A DNA stretch of 64,000 bases. Origin: CAYRWR01 sp964537555. GTDB taxonomy: Bacteria > Spirochaetota > Brevinematia > Brevinematales > CAYRWR01. Positions 8,307 to 17,426 of the stretch are shown in pieces. Location of the stretch: the NCBI GenBank assembly GCA_964537555.1, contig CAZIAD010000004.1, positions 90,523 through 154,522 of the forward strand, in the 5' to 3' direction. The notes under the pieces are model-generated. The model worked only from the letters and a program-made list of their open reading frames with translations, was not told where the DNA came from and did no database searches. Position numbers and translations under genes: made by a program. Numbering within the stretch: the stretch's first letter is position 1; each line of letters begins with the position of its first letter.

Positions 8307-9761
8307 TCACTTCTTCCAGAAGCGGGGCACAAACAGTACTAATACCGTATATACCTCGAGCCGGCCTACCATCATGGCAAAACTTAAAAACCACTTTATC
8401 CAATCCGGGAAATCTGCATAGTTCCTGGCTGGACCGATCAGTCCAAATCCCGGACCGATATTGCCCACCGTGGCCAGGGCAGTAGTGAAACTGGTCAGAA
8501 TATCATAGCCTCCCAATCCTACTACCAGGGTAGTGATCACCAGAAACAAAATATACAGGAAAAAGAAGCCGGCGATATTGGAGACATTATCCCGGGTGAC
8601 TGTCTCACCATTTACGGTAAAATTAAATACCGAACGGGGGTGCATAAATTTCTTCATCTCGGTCACACCCAGCTTAAACAGGGTGGTGATACGCACTACC
8701 TTGATGCCTCCTCCCGTAGACCCTGCGCTGCCCCCGATAAACATCAGTATAAACAGGATGACCTGGGTGAAGTGGGGCCAGGCTGCAAAGTCAGCTGTAG
8801 CAAACCCAGTGGTGGTCAGTATGGATGCCACCTGGAAACTGGCATACTGGAGGCTGGTACCAAATGTAGGATAAACAGCATCGGTGGTCAATTTGAGGGC
8901 TACCATGAGGCTGGCTATGACAAAAATGCTCAGATAGACCTTGAACTCAGTGTTTTTAAACAGGTCCCGGATCTTTCCGGTAAAGAGTTTAAAATACAAT
9001 ACAAAGTTGAGCCCGGCCATGACCATAAAAGCCGTGATGACCCAGTGTATAAAAGGCGAGGAGAAATGGCCTACACTCAGATTCTTACTGGAAAATCCCC
9101 CGGTTGCCATGGTACCGAAGGTATGGATGGAGGCGTCAAAGAGATCCATGCCGCCTACCATGAGCAGGATAGTCTCAGCTACAGACAGGCCCACATAGAT
9201 GAGCCACAGTATCTTGGCTGTTCCCGCGATGCGGGTAGATATCTTATCCATGGATGGGCCGGGAGCTTCTGCCTTGACCAGGTTTATTCCGAATACTCCC
9301 AGGAGAGGAAGTATGGCCACAGTCAGTACCACTATGCCCATACCTCCCAGCCAGTGAGTGAGAGAACGCCAGAACAGAACTGCCCGGGGCAGGCCCTCTA
9401 TGTCACGCAATATAGAAGCTCCGGTAGTGGTAAAACCGCTCATAGTCTCAAAAAAGGCATCGGTGTAACTGGGTATAGCCCCGCTGAGGTAGAGAGGGAG
9501 AGCCCCTACCAGAGAGGCTATGACCCAGCTCATAGATACCATCAGGAATCCATCCCTGGCCTTGAATGAATTGTTGATTCCTTTACGGGTCAGCATAAAT
9601 GCCACCAGAGACAGGGCCAGAGCTGAGGCGATAGTGATGCCGAAGGCCCGTTCAGATACCAGATCCCGGTCCACAAAAGCTATCTCCAGTGGAATGAGCA
9701 TAAATACAGCAATGAGAAAGATAAGAATGGAAATGGAATTTATGATCAGTCTTTTATTCAT
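8307..9761 (-). CDS. trkH: TrkH-type potassium uptake protein
   Basis: Pore-forming subunit of a Trk/Ktr potassium transporter in the inner membrane. 484 residues with about ten hydrophobic segments and the repeated selectivity-filter regions of the family, for example MSGFTTTGAS near residue 110, FGTMATGGFSS near 215, ILTTTGFATAD near 315 and ALATVGNIGPGFG near 430. The start ATG overlaps the trkA stop as ATGA, so the two are translationally coupled and made in fixed ratio. With the two MscS channels and the c-di-AMP cyclase at the window end it forms part of an osmotic-control inventory. Confidence 0.95.
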   Translation of the reverse strand: MNKRLIINSISILIFLIAVFMLIPLEIAFVDRDLVSERAFGITIASALALSLVAFMLTRKGINNSFKARDGFLMVSMSWVIASLVGALPLYLSGAIPSYTDAFFETMSGFTTTGASILRDIEGLPRAVLFWRSLTHWLGGMGIVVLTVAILPLLGVFGINLVKAEAPGPSMDKISTRIAGTAKILWLIYVGLSVAETILLMVGGMDLFDASIHTFGTMATGGFSSKNLSVGHFSSPFIHWVITAFMVMAGLNFVLYFKLFTGKIRDLFKNTEFKVYLSIFVIASLMVALKLTTDAVYPTFGTSLQYASFQVASILTTTGFATADFAAWPHFTQVILFILMFIGGSAGSTGGGIKVVRITTLFKLGVTEMKKFMHPRSVFNFTVNGETVTRDNVSNIAGFFFLYILFLVITTLVVGLGGYDILTSFTTALATVGNIGPGFGLIGPARNYADFPDWIKWFLSFAMMVGRLEVYTVLVLFVPRFWKK

Positions 9762-11161
9762 GGTGCCAGGATTTCCCGTTCCAGTTTCTTTATGGAAGAC
9801 TTGGATGTCATAAATACCAGGTGGTCTCCAGCACGAATTATATCGGATCCCCGGGGAATGAGGCTTTCTCCTTCACGGGACAGAAAGAGTATGAGGCTGT
9901 CTTCCGGTATCCGGATATCTCTGATATGCCGGTCTGCTGCTTTGGAATGTACGGTTACTGCCAGCTCTATGGTCTCCAGAGCAGAGTCGGCTATGACATG
10001 GACATTATGGATACTGCCTTTTCGGATGATCCCCAGGATGTTATTGACCACAGAGTTGTTTTTCACGATGGTCACATCCAGGTCGAGATATTTACAGATG
10101 GTACTGTAGCCATTCTTATTGACTACCGATATCACTTTTTCTATGCCCAGTTTCTTTCCATACACCCCGGCTATGATATTGAGCTCCTGGGATACGGTAG
10201 TATTGATCATCAGATCATATTTATCCAGCTTTTCCTCTTCCAGGAATCCTTCATCTGAGATGTCGGCATGGGTGATGAGTGCCCGGGGGTAGCGTCGGGC
10301 CAGCTGATGGCAGCGCTCCATATCCGCATCCACTATGTGCAGATTATAACGGGGCTTGCGTTTAAACAGGCCGCGCATCATGCTGATAAAATCATCTTTT
10401 TTATCTTTTCGGTTCAGCAGGTAATCCGCTACATAAGACCCTGTGTCTCCGCATCCTATCATGAGGACATTGGTCAATGGTTTTCGCAGCAGGCCGGCTT
10501 TGGCAAAGATCTCTTCGAATGCCTCCTGAGTGGAGAGGACATACAGGAAATCCTTGTCCTGGATTCGGGTAGCTCCCCGGGGAATGATGTAATGCTCATC
10601 CCGGAGGATTGCCACTGCCAGGAAATCGGCCGGCATCTCCGGACTGATCTCTGCCAGGCTTTTCCCTATAAAGGGGCTATCCGATTCTATAGAAAGATCC
10701 CGTATCTGAAAGCGGGAATTATCAAACTGCATGACTTCACTACGGGCCCCGGTCTCTATGGTATGTATGATCTTATGGGCTACGGCTATCTCAGGGGTGA
10801 TGATATGATCTATTTTAAGGGAGGAATTGGACATAAATCCACTCTGGGAGTAATTGGTGTTTCTGACCCGGGCAATGGTCCGGGTATTGGGGAACTCTGT
10901 GGCCACCATGGCACAGGTGATCATGTTGATCTCATCAGACTCTGTCAGTGCCACAAAATAATCAGCCCGGGCAATACCCGCCTCTCTGAGGACTTCAGGA
11001 TTGTTGCCGGTGTCTTTTATGACCAGGCAGTCCAGATTGTCATCAGCATAACGGGCTTTCTTGGCGTCTCTTTCTATGAGAGACACTTCTTTGTCTTCCT
11101 GTATCAGCTTATAAGCCAGGGAGTATCCGGTCCTGCCCGCTCCCATGATCACAATATGCAT
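9758..11161 (-). CDS. trkA: TrkA potassium uptake regulatory subunit
   Basis: Cytoplasmic NAD(H)/ATP-binding gating ring subunit for TrkH. The 467 residues are a tandem duplication: an RCK_N domain starting HIVIMGAGRTGYSLA, an RCK_C domain near 140-220, a second RCK_N starting NVLMIGCGDTGSYVA near 230 and a second RCK_C at the end. This two-fold arrangement is typical of TrkA and distinguishes it from the single-RCK KtrA. AAGGATGGAAGA precedes the ATG. First gene of the trkA-trkH operon. Confidence 0.95.
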   Translation of the reverse strand: MHIVIMGAGRTGYSLAYKLIQEDKEVSLIERDAKKARYADDNLDCLVIKDTGNNPEVLREAGIARADYFVALTESDEINMITCAMVATEFPNTRTIARVRNTNYSQSGFMSNSSLKIDHIITPEIAVAHKIIHTIETGARSEVMQFDNSRFQIRDLSIESDSPFIGKSLAEISPEMPADFLAVAILRDEHYIIPRGATRIQDKDFLYVLSTQEAFEEIFAKAGLLRKPLTNVLMIGCGDTGSYVADYLLNRKDKKDDFISMMRGLFKRKPRYNLHIVDADMERCHQLARRYPRALITHADISDEGFLEEEKLDKYDLMINTTVSQELNIIAGVYGKKLGIEKVISVVNKNGYSTICKYLDLDVTIVKNNSVVNNILGIIRKGSIHNVHVIADSALETIELAVTVHSKAADRHIRDIRIPEDSLILFLSREGESLIPRGSDIIRAGDHLVFMTSKSSIKKLEREILAP

Positions 11162-11258
11162 TCTTCCATCCTTGAAAAGCTGTAAATTTACCAGGTATAT
11201 TTTTACATGATATGCAATAAATTGCCAAAGTTTTTATCATATTTATGCAGGAGTGAGT

Positions 11259-13121
11259 CTATCTGACCTGGTAACTGAGGAGAGCTTTGTAGTAGGTGAT
11301 TCCGGGTAAGAGGGCAAATATACGGACTTCTGAGCTCTGAGGGAGTTTAAAGTCTTTCAGTTCAAACCATTCAGGAGATATCTGCTCAAAGTCTACGTGG
11401 GATTCTGTCCCATTCCAGTAGAGCCGTACTTTTTGAGTGCCGGGAACATAGATCCGGAAGGTATAAGGTTTATTCCGGTTCAGGGTGCCCTGAAGGGGGC
11501 CGGCTAGATATACCTGGTTTTCATTGAAGTCCCAGTATTTTTTTGGAAAATAAGAAGCAAGCCCTGGACTGAGGGCTAGGGTTTCCTGTCCGGACAGCCT
11601 CAGGGAGAGGATGGTGTTCCAGTCTTTTCCTGGAAGAGAGGCATTGATAAAGACACTATAATCATGCCGGGAGGGAGGATAAAAATACAGTTCGTAGGAT
11701 TTTTTTGCAGGATTATACTGAAAAAAATTATCCTGCCCTTTAATGAGAGACTGGCTATTATAGGTCAGGGACAGGTTGATACCGGAGGGGCCATTCAACT
11801 CTATCAGATAGGGTTGATTAGAAATACTGATCTCATAGGGCAGGGGGCTACTCAGGCTCAGACCCAGGTCAAAAAACTTTTGCTGCACATTACAGATAAA
11901 GATATCAGAGGATAGATTTTTTTTATACTCTTCAAAAGTCTGGGGTTGAGGGATAAACTGGTATAATGCTTTATCTGGGTAATATTTGACTCCTACTTTT
12001 TCCATATTCATGAGGGTGTGAGAGTTATCGAATCCTGCATAGGTGAATTTTCCTTTACTAAGGGAGTTATGGCTGTTATGGGTTACATCGTAGAGGTACC
12101 ACTGATCATTGAGGCGGACCAGATTCCAGGCATGACGGCTCAGTTTTACCGTACCATATACTGCCCCTCCGTACACATAGCCCCCACTGGAAATTACGGG
12201 CAGGCCCGCGATCCGGGCCATTTCCTTGAATAACTGGGCATAACCTTCACAGACCGTGCTGGTGTTTTTTAAAGTACCATAGGCATCAGTATCACACCAG
12301 TTCTGGCCGTCATGGAAGCATTCCTGGTCATAATAAATATTATCTGCTATCCAGTCTGCCAGAATGACCATTTTGATGCCATCATCTGTCTGGCCTTTCA
12401 GGAGAGCCTGTACCAGCTCGGGCAGATATTTTTGAGGGTCTTGTATCACTTTCTGTTTCAGGCCATTATTGATAGTGGCCAGTACAGGCCTGGAATTGTA
12501 AAATCTCAATTCGGGAATAGTATATTTCGTCCTGCCTTCGCCCCGGACTATATATGCCTCTTTCTTAAAATCGGCATGAAGCCGGATCTCATAGACCCGG
12601 TCGATATCCACACCCATCCAGTCTGAGAAAGCCCGGCCCTTGTCATCCTTCCATTGTATGTCAATGGATTCTATAATCCCCTGAGCTGAGCTTTTGACCT
12701 CGATCTGATGATCCTCTATCATGATATAGCGAAACAGAGAAATACGGTCCTGGAGGAAATTGATACCTACATTGAGGCTGTGATTGGCTGGTTCTTCCTC
12801 TTTTCGGTTCAGGATATATTTACCCTTTTCCCACTTCAGGGCTGCTTCCACCACGGTATCTATTCCGTCAAAATGAAATTTTACCAGGAGACGGTCTTCC
12901 TTTCTGTTTTCGGTGATCTTAGGTTTCAAAAGATCGAAGCTCACTGAGGACAGTGAGGTCTGCCGGATCTGGCCTTGTTTTTGGTATTTGATCGAGCCTG
13001 ATGATCCTGTTATTTCATAGATAGTGGAATATACATCTACAGGCAGGGATTTTCCGTCGGTATAGGCCATGGCTTGAAAAAATATCTGGGATAGAATGAT
13101 AAAAAATAGAATTTTTTTCAT
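11259..13121 (-). CDS. Secreted protein with transglutaminase-like (papain-fold) domain
   Basis: 620 residues beginning with a signal peptide (MKKILFFIILSQIFFQAMA, likely cut after AMA). The middle carries a transglutaminase-core triad: Cys in NTSTVCEGYAQLF (about residue 290), His in SRHAWNLVRL and Asp in WYLYDVTHN. The flanking regions are unrecognised and look beta-rich. Bacterial secreted proteins with this core are often peptidases or cross-linkers of the envelope, but the substrate here is unknown. It stands alone, divergent from the GyrI-like gene; a 92-base AT-rich gap separates the two starts. Confidence 0.82.
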   Translation of the reverse strand: MKKILFFIILSQIFFQAMAYTDGKSLPVDVYSTIYEITGSSGSIKYQKQGQIRQTSLSSVSFDLLKPKITENRKEDRLLVKFHFDGIDTVVEAALKWEKGKYILNRKEEEPANHSLNVGINFLQDRISLFRYIMIEDHQIEVKSSAQGIIESIDIQWKDDKGRAFSDWMGVDIDRVYEIRLHADFKKEAYIVRGEGRTKYTIPELRFYNSRPVLATINNGLKQKVIQDPQKYLPELVQALLKGQTDDGIKMVILADWIADNIYYDQECFHDGQNWCDTDAYGTLKNTSTVCEGYAQLFKEMARIAGLPVISSGGYVYGGAVYGTVKLSRHAWNLVRLNDQWYLYDVTHNSHNSLSKGKFTYAGFDNSHTLMNMEKVGVKYYPDKALYQFIPQPQTFEEYKKNLSSDIFICNVQQKFFDLGLSLSSPLPYEISISNQPYLIELNGPSGINLSLTYNSQSLIKGQDNFFQYNPAKKSYELYFYPPSRHDYSVFINASLPGKDWNTILSLRLSGQETLALSPGLASYFPKKYWDFNENQVYLAGPLQGTLNRNKPYTFRIYVPGTQKVRLYWNGTESHVDFEQISPEWFELKDFKLPQSSEVRIFALLPGITYYKALLSYQVR

Positions 13122-13213
13122 ATTTAATATTAATCTATGTTGATAAAAATTTCAATGCTTTTTTGGAACTTAAAAATTTTGCTCAGAACCGGAGCCCTAT
13201 CCAGGAGGAATGA

Positions 13214-13840
13214 GTGTTAAAAAAAGACCTGAAAAAAGAAAGAAAGCAGTATTATAATCCTTCTTCCCGGCAGGTGGAATGGGTGGACGTCCCTGAGTAT
13301 TCCTTTCTGATGTGCCAGGGGGAGGACGCGCGGATTGAAGGGCCTGTATTTACACAGATCATCCAGGCTCTCTTCCCTGTGGCTTATAAGGTGAAATTTA
13401 TGTCTAAAAAAGAGCTGGAACTGGACTTTAGCGTCATGCCTCTGGAGGGCTTATGGTGGGCGGATGATATGGATGATTTTCTGCATGGACGCAAGGAGAG
13501 GTGGAAGTATAGCCTCATGATCGCTCAGCCCGATTTTATCAATGCTGCCATGATCGATGAAGCCGTAGCGGTCACTGCGAAGAAGGACAATAATCCCTTC
13601 CTGAAAGAATTAAAACTAGAATCTTTCACAGAGGGCCCTTCTGTACAAATCATGCACCTGGGCCCGTTTTCAGAGGAGCATGCTAATATCCAGCGGCTCC
13701 ATAATGCCATTCATGACAGGGGAGAGGCTTTTGACGGGCAGGTACACAAACACCATGAGATCTATCTGTCTGACTTTCGCAGGACAGACCCCCAAAAGCT
13801 GCGTACCGTCCTGAGACAGCCCTATGCTAAAAAACCATAA
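13214..13840 (+). CDS. GyrI-like small-molecule-binding domain protein
   Basis: 208 residues matching the stand-alone GyrI-like family: the opening DLKKERKQYYNPSSRQVEWVDVPEYSFLMCQG and the end YLSDFRRTDPQKLRTVLRQP are characteristic. These proteins bind or hydrolyse small hydrophobic ligands; no DNA-binding domain is present, so it is not a MerR/AraC regulator. The start is GTG at 13214, chosen because AGGAGG lies 5 bases before it. A nearby ATG (13210) is in another frame and reaches a stop after 15 codons. Confidence 0.85.
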   Translation: MLKKDLKKERKQYYNPSSRQVEWVDVPEYSFLMCQGEDARIEGPVFTQIIQALFPVAYKVKFMSKKELELDFSVMPLEGLWWADDMDDFLHGRKERWKYSLMIAQPDFINAAMIDEAVAVTAKKDNNPFLKELKLESFTEGPSVQIMHLGPFSEEHANIQRLHNAIHDRGEAFDGQVHKHHEIYLSDFRRTDPQKLRTVLRQPYAKKP

Positions 13841-13849
13841 GTATCTTAG

Positions 13850-13907
13850 CAGAGTTCTGTCATCCTGGAACTACACCAGGCAGAAAAATGATTGACAGAA
13901 GTCTCTG
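13850..13907. promoter_or_regulatory. Nested inverted repeat overlapping a -35 box
   Basis: Outer arms CAGAG + TTCTGTCA (13850-13862) pair with TGACAGAA (13893-13900) and CTCTG (13903-13907; a GT bulge between). Inside lies a second hairpin CCTGG/CCAGG (13864-13868, 13876-13880). The right arm contains the predicted -35 TTGACA of the downstream operon. It may be a terminator of the GyrI-like gene, a regulator site, or both; no T run follows it. Confidence 0.45.
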
Positions 13908-13920
13908 AGAACATTAAACT
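13892..13920 (+). promoter_or_regulatory. Predicted promoter of the membrane/ATPase/MscS operon
   Basis: TTGACA (13892-13897), 17-base spacer, TAAACT (13915-13920). The -35 is a perfect consensus match and lies inside the right arm of the inverted repeat at 13850-13907. The first gene starts 20 bases downstream. Confidence 0.55.
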
Positions 13921-13940
13921 GGTTAACAAAGGAGAGAGGG

Positions 13941-14360
13941 ATGAATAATTTTCAACTGGTGCTTTATTTTTTGACTGCCTTTTACCTGATCAATGCCGGT
14001 TTTATCTTTTTTTTACCACTTATCATGAGGACAAAATCAGATTATGATGTTATCAAGTCCTACATCTACAAACGGGCCATTCACTATATATTGGGTCTGG
14101 CCGGCCTAGCTTTGGGTATTTTGAGACTGTTTGTACCCCAGCATCCCCCCATCATTCTGGGAGATCTCGTTCCCTCGGTGATTATGATTCTGGTAGGACT
14201 TACGTTTTTACTGGGCCATATCAGGTACACTAAAGGCATCAGCCAGCAAAAGATAGAAGAAGGGACAGAGATACTGTCCGCACTTCAAATCCCTCTGGGG
14301 ATCATCTCATTTGCGGGGGGAGTTTTACATGTCATACTCAGTGGAATACCGCTTTTTTAA
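13941..14360 (+). CDS. Small integral membrane protein, unknown
   Basis: 139 residues, not recognised. It has about four hydrophobic segments (roughly 5-27, 47-65, 78-95 and 116-137) with a charged cytoplasmic-type loop in between. AGGAGAGAGGG precedes the ATG. It is first in a tight run with a zinc-ribbon membrane protein, a membrane-anchored ATPase and an MscS channel, which suggests a shared membrane function, but nothing in its own sequence names one. Confidence 0.7.
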   Translation: MNNFQLVLYFLTAFYLINAGFIFFLPLIMRTKSDYDVIKSYIYKRAIHYILGLAGLALGILRLFVPQHPPIILGDLVPSVIMILVGLTFLLGHIRYTKGISQQKIEEGTEILSALQIPLGIISFAGGVLHVILSGIPLF

Positions 14361-14385
14361 TCATAAGTAAATAAAAGGAAATTAT

Positions 14386-14865
14386 ATGAAAAGACTTTTT
14401 CAAAGACTCATCTTCGTTTTGTTCTGGCAGGCTTTGTTCTTCTTAAGTATTTTTTATGTCTCCGATAAATTTTATGCCCAATGGACCATAGGATTTATCC
14501 TATTCTTTTTCCTGATTATGATCATCTCTTTCCGGGTGATACCGGGTCAGGCTCGTATAGACCGTCTCATAAACCTTTCCCGGGAGTTTAAACTAAAACA
14601 GGAAGAAGAGGCAGCGGTACGTCAGGCTGCCCTTCAGCTGGAGTTAAAGTGCCCCAATTGTGAAAAAAGTAATAATTACTGGGCCTACTTGCAGGATTAC
14701 CGCTGCGAAAAATGTGGATCCGGCCTATGGTCTACAGATATTAAGAAGAGGCCTAAAGATTATCAGGATCTGTTTTTGCGCAGAGATACGGTTAAACAAT
14801 ACATGGACGGTTTATCAGCCGGTATGAAACGACAGCTTAAAAAACAGTTGTTAGATCAGGAATGA
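14386..14865 (+). CDS. Membrane protein with cytoplasmic zinc ribbon, unknown
   Basis: 159 residues. Two adjacent hydrophobic segments (about 7-27 and 32-51) are followed by a charged linker and a four-cysteine zinc ribbon: CPNC near 88-91 and CEKC near 108-111, then a conserved-looking basic tail. The function is unknown. The stop overlaps the ATG of the following ATPase gene (ATGA, 14862-14865), so the two are translationally coupled and may form a complex. Confidence 0.72.
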   Translation: MKRLFQRLIFVLFWQALFFLSIFYVSDKFYAQWTIGFILFFFLIMIISFRVIPGQARIDRLINLSREFKLKQEEEAAVRQAALQLELKCPNCEKSNNYWAYLQDYRCEKCGSGLWSTDIKKRPKDYQDLFLRRDTVKQYMDGLSAGMKRQLKKQLLDQE

Positions 14866-16589
14866 TAGTTAAAATAAGCTCTTTTCTCTCTCTTAAGGTC
14901 AGTCAGATCAATAGTGTCCTGATCTATGTCACAGATACAATATTAGCCTGGCTATTACCCCTTTTACTGGCATTTTATCTTATTCTAAAAGACCTGGCCC
15001 ATTTTATTCAAACCGCTGGCCTTAGTTTAGTCCCCTTATGGATAGATCAATGGAGTACCTGGTCTCACCAGGGCATTAGCGCAGTACGTCTGCAGCAGGC
15101 CTGGTTATTACCGGCTGTACTGGCTGTTGTGGCTTTGCCGCTTTTATTCCGTTTATTTTTCCTTATTGGCCATTTTAAAGCACAGGCCCTGCATATTAAG
15201 GCTGCCTGGTCCCGCTTTGTATTCGGGTTTAAAGTATTATTTACCCGGGATTTTTACCAGCGCCTGTTTCAGAGACTGGATGCACTGTTTGCCAATCTGA
15301 TTTATAACCTGCTGGCCCTGATCTGGGAATGGGCTTCTACTATCTCTTTTATCCGGGATAATGAGGAGATAAAAAAGGTTTTCAGTGATTTCTGGACCCG
15401 GATCCGTCAGGGCATCGACCCGCTGGTCAAATGGGTGCGTCTCAGGGTAAAAGCAGTGGAAAAAGACCTTTCCAGCCAGGTCCTGTTTTCCCTTATGGAT
15501 GAAGCCCGGGAAACCGATGAGGCCAGTCCGGTTCATCAGGAACTACAGGCTATCTTTAAGGCCTACAGCAGTGAGATACTGAGTATCGAGACAGTGAAGA
15601 ACCAGGTGGAAGAGTGTGTAGGCCGATGGCAAAAAGGCCTCATCTCCGGAATGCTTATCACCGGTTATCATGGGAATGGAAAATCCAGCCTCTTAAAAAG
15701 TATTCATGAGAGATTTCAGGATCAGCATAGCGTACATTATCTGTTTTTACAGAGAGGACAGGATCTGTGGCAGGATACCCTGATCAGTTCCCTCCGGGAA
15801 TTATCCTTTGAACAACTGGAGAATCATCCCCCCGTAATGATCATTCTGGACAATCTGGAACTCCTGTTTAGCCAGATGCCGGGCGGGTTTACAGTGATAC
15901 GGGAATTCATCCTGCTGGTGGAAAGGACCAAGAGTAAAATATTGTGGATAGTAAGTGCGGGCGGGGTATTCACCCAGTTTTATTCCCGTATCAGTTCTCT
16001 TCAGGCGGTATTTCCTTATTTCAGGGATCTGTCTCTCTTAAACAGCAAAGACGTGGCCCGTACTGTTCAGGCCAACCTGGACCGTTCAGACTATAAATTT
16101 CAGTATATCCCTGATAAAAAGCTATATAAGGATCTCAAAAGCAGGGAGAAACGAAAAGAAGCCAGCGGGCAGGATTTTCAGGCCCTGGTCCGGGAAGAGT
16201 TTTTCAGCAGGCTGTACAGCCGCGGCCTGAACAATCTCAACTTCTATCATTTTTACTTCCTGCGCAGTATCAGGCATGCCACTGAAAAACAGGTGTTTAT
16301 TGATATGCCTCAGTTTCTGGAATTACAGGATATAGAAGAATTACCTCAGGCTGATCTGTTTATCCTTCAGGCTATATTTATCCATAATGTGCTCTCCAAG
16401 GAAGACCTGATGCAGATCCTGTCCCTGAACTCCGATCAGGCATCTCTGAGCCTGTCCCTGCTCTATGAAAAGAACCTGATCAAAAAAACCAGCACCGGAT
16501 TTACCATCAATCCGCCCCTCTATCCCCAGTTATTCCAGCTTCTGCGGCGTAAAAACCTGCTGAATTTTATAGATGAGAGGAGGGTGTAA
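14862..16589 (+). CDS. Membrane-anchored P-loop ATPase with C-terminal winged-helix-like region
   Basis: 575 residues. The N-terminal 100 carry two strong hydrophobic segments (about 22-48 and 80-105). A P-loop domain follows: Walker A GYHGNGKSS near residue 265 and Walker B MIILDNLELLF near 330, with a sensor-like VSAGG after it. The last 100 residues (ADLFILQAIFIHNVLSKEDL, then repeated LSLSLLYEKNLI) look like a winged helix. The order resembles AAA/STAND-type signalling ATPases, but no named family was recognised. It sits between a zinc-ribbon membrane protein and an MscS channel with no gap on either side, so a membrane-sensing role is a reasonable inference. Confidence 0.75.
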   Translation: MIVKISSFLSLKVSQINSVLIYVTDTILAWLLPLLLAFYLILKDLAHFIQTAGLSLVPLWIDQWSTWSHQGISAVRLQQAWLLPAVLAVVALPLLFRLFFLIGHFKAQALHIKAAWSRFVFGFKVLFTRDFYQRLFQRLDALFANLIYNLLALIWEWASTISFIRDNEEIKKVFSDFWTRIRQGIDPLVKWVRLRVKAVEKDLSSQVLFSLMDEARETDEASPVHQELQAIFKAYSSEILSIETVKNQVEECVGRWQKGLISGMLITGYHGNGKSSLLKSIHERFQDQHSVHYLFLQRGQDLWQDTLISSLRELSFEQLENHPPVMIILDNLELLFSQMPGGFTVIREFILLVERTKSKILWIVSAGGVFTQFYSRISSLQAVFPYFRDLSLLNSKDVARTVQANLDRSDYKFQYIPDKKLYKDLKSREKRKEASGQDFQALVREEFFSRLYSRGLNNLNFYHFYFLRSIRHATEKQVFIDMPQFLELQDIEELPQADLFILQAIFIHNVLSKEDLMQILSLNSDQASLSLSLLYEKNLIKKTSTGFTINPPLYPQLFQLLRRKNLLNFIDERRV

Positions 16590-17426
16590 ATGACCAATAC
16601 CAATGAGATCATCACCAATGCCCTCAGCACTACTGCGGAACAGGCCAGCCGTTTTAATATGGATGTATTTATTAAGATCACTATTATTACTGCAGTAGTG
16701 ATAATAGGAACCCGTTTGCTGAGATTATACCTGAACCGGCTGGCTGAAAAATACGCCAACAAGCGTATCGTCATTAAAAACCTCATTCCCCTGTCTAATC
16801 TGCTCATCTACATCGGGGGCGTCTTATTCGTGATTCTGGGTATTCTGAGAGTTCCTTCCAGTGTTCTTTTGACTCTGGGAGTCTCTGCCGGGGTGGCCAT
16901 AGGTTTTGCCACCCAGAACCTCCTGGCCAATATTTTTTCCGGGCTGGTTATCATCTTTACCCGGCCTTTTAACATCGGGGATAAGATCGAAGTAGGAAAT
17001 TACTATGGAGAAGTCACAGATATCAGCCTCCTGAGGATTCAGCTCCAGACCCCTGATGACTCCGCTATAAATATCCCGTCAAAATCTTTCCTGGAGCAGA
17101 GCCTGTCCAATACCAATAGCGGGGCCCTGGATTGCCAGGTAGTCACGGAATTTATCCTTCCCGGAGATATTGATATTGAGAAAGTGAAAAGTATAGCCTG
17201 GGAGGCAGTACATTGTTCACCCTATACCTATCTTAAAAAACCGGTAGTTATCATCTTTAAAGATGAATACAACCGGGTCTCGCTGGTGAAAATGAAAGTT
17301 AAGTCTTATGTCTATGACCATCGTTATGAGTTTGCCTACAGTTCTGATCTGGTAAAACGTATCAAAAAAGTGATCAATCAGGAACAACTGATTAGCCGCG
17401 ATTTTTATTATCACCAGCCGGATTAA
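16590..17426 (+). CDS. MscS-family mechanosensitive channel (first copy)
   Basis: 278 residues with three hydrophobic helices; the pore helix TM3 reads GVSAGVAIGFATQNLLANIFSG, followed by the MscS beta domain with FNIGDKIEVGNYYGEVTDISLL and PSKSFLEQSLSN. The length matches the small MscS class. Such channels open under membrane tension to relieve hypo-osmotic shock. The ATG abuts the ATPase stop, with GGAGGGTG as SD, so it is the last gene of that operon. Its stop codon overlaps the stop of the opposite-strand MscS gene. Confidence 0.92.
   Translation: MTNTNEIITNALSTTAEQASRFNMDVFIKITIITAVVIIGTRLLRLYLNRLAEKYANKRIVIKNLIPLSNLLIYIGGVLFVILGILRVPSSVLLTLGVSAGVAIGFATQNLLANIFSGLVIIFTRPFNIGDKIEVGNYYGEVTDISLLRIQLQTPDDSAINIPSKSFLEQSLSNTNSGALDCQVVTEFILPGDIDIEKVKSIAWEAVHCSPYTYLKKPVVIIFKDEYNRVSLVKMKVKSYVYDHRYEFAYSSDLVKRIKKVINQEQLISRDFYYHQPD

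Noticed and set aside
8640..9569. 309-codon plus-strand frame antisense to trkH
   Set aside because: Low-complexity translation without family features or SD; trkH on the other strand has all family motifs.
10268..11185. 305-codon plus-strand frame antisense to trkA
   Set aside because: Shadow of trkA; trkA's two RCK domains are unambiguous.
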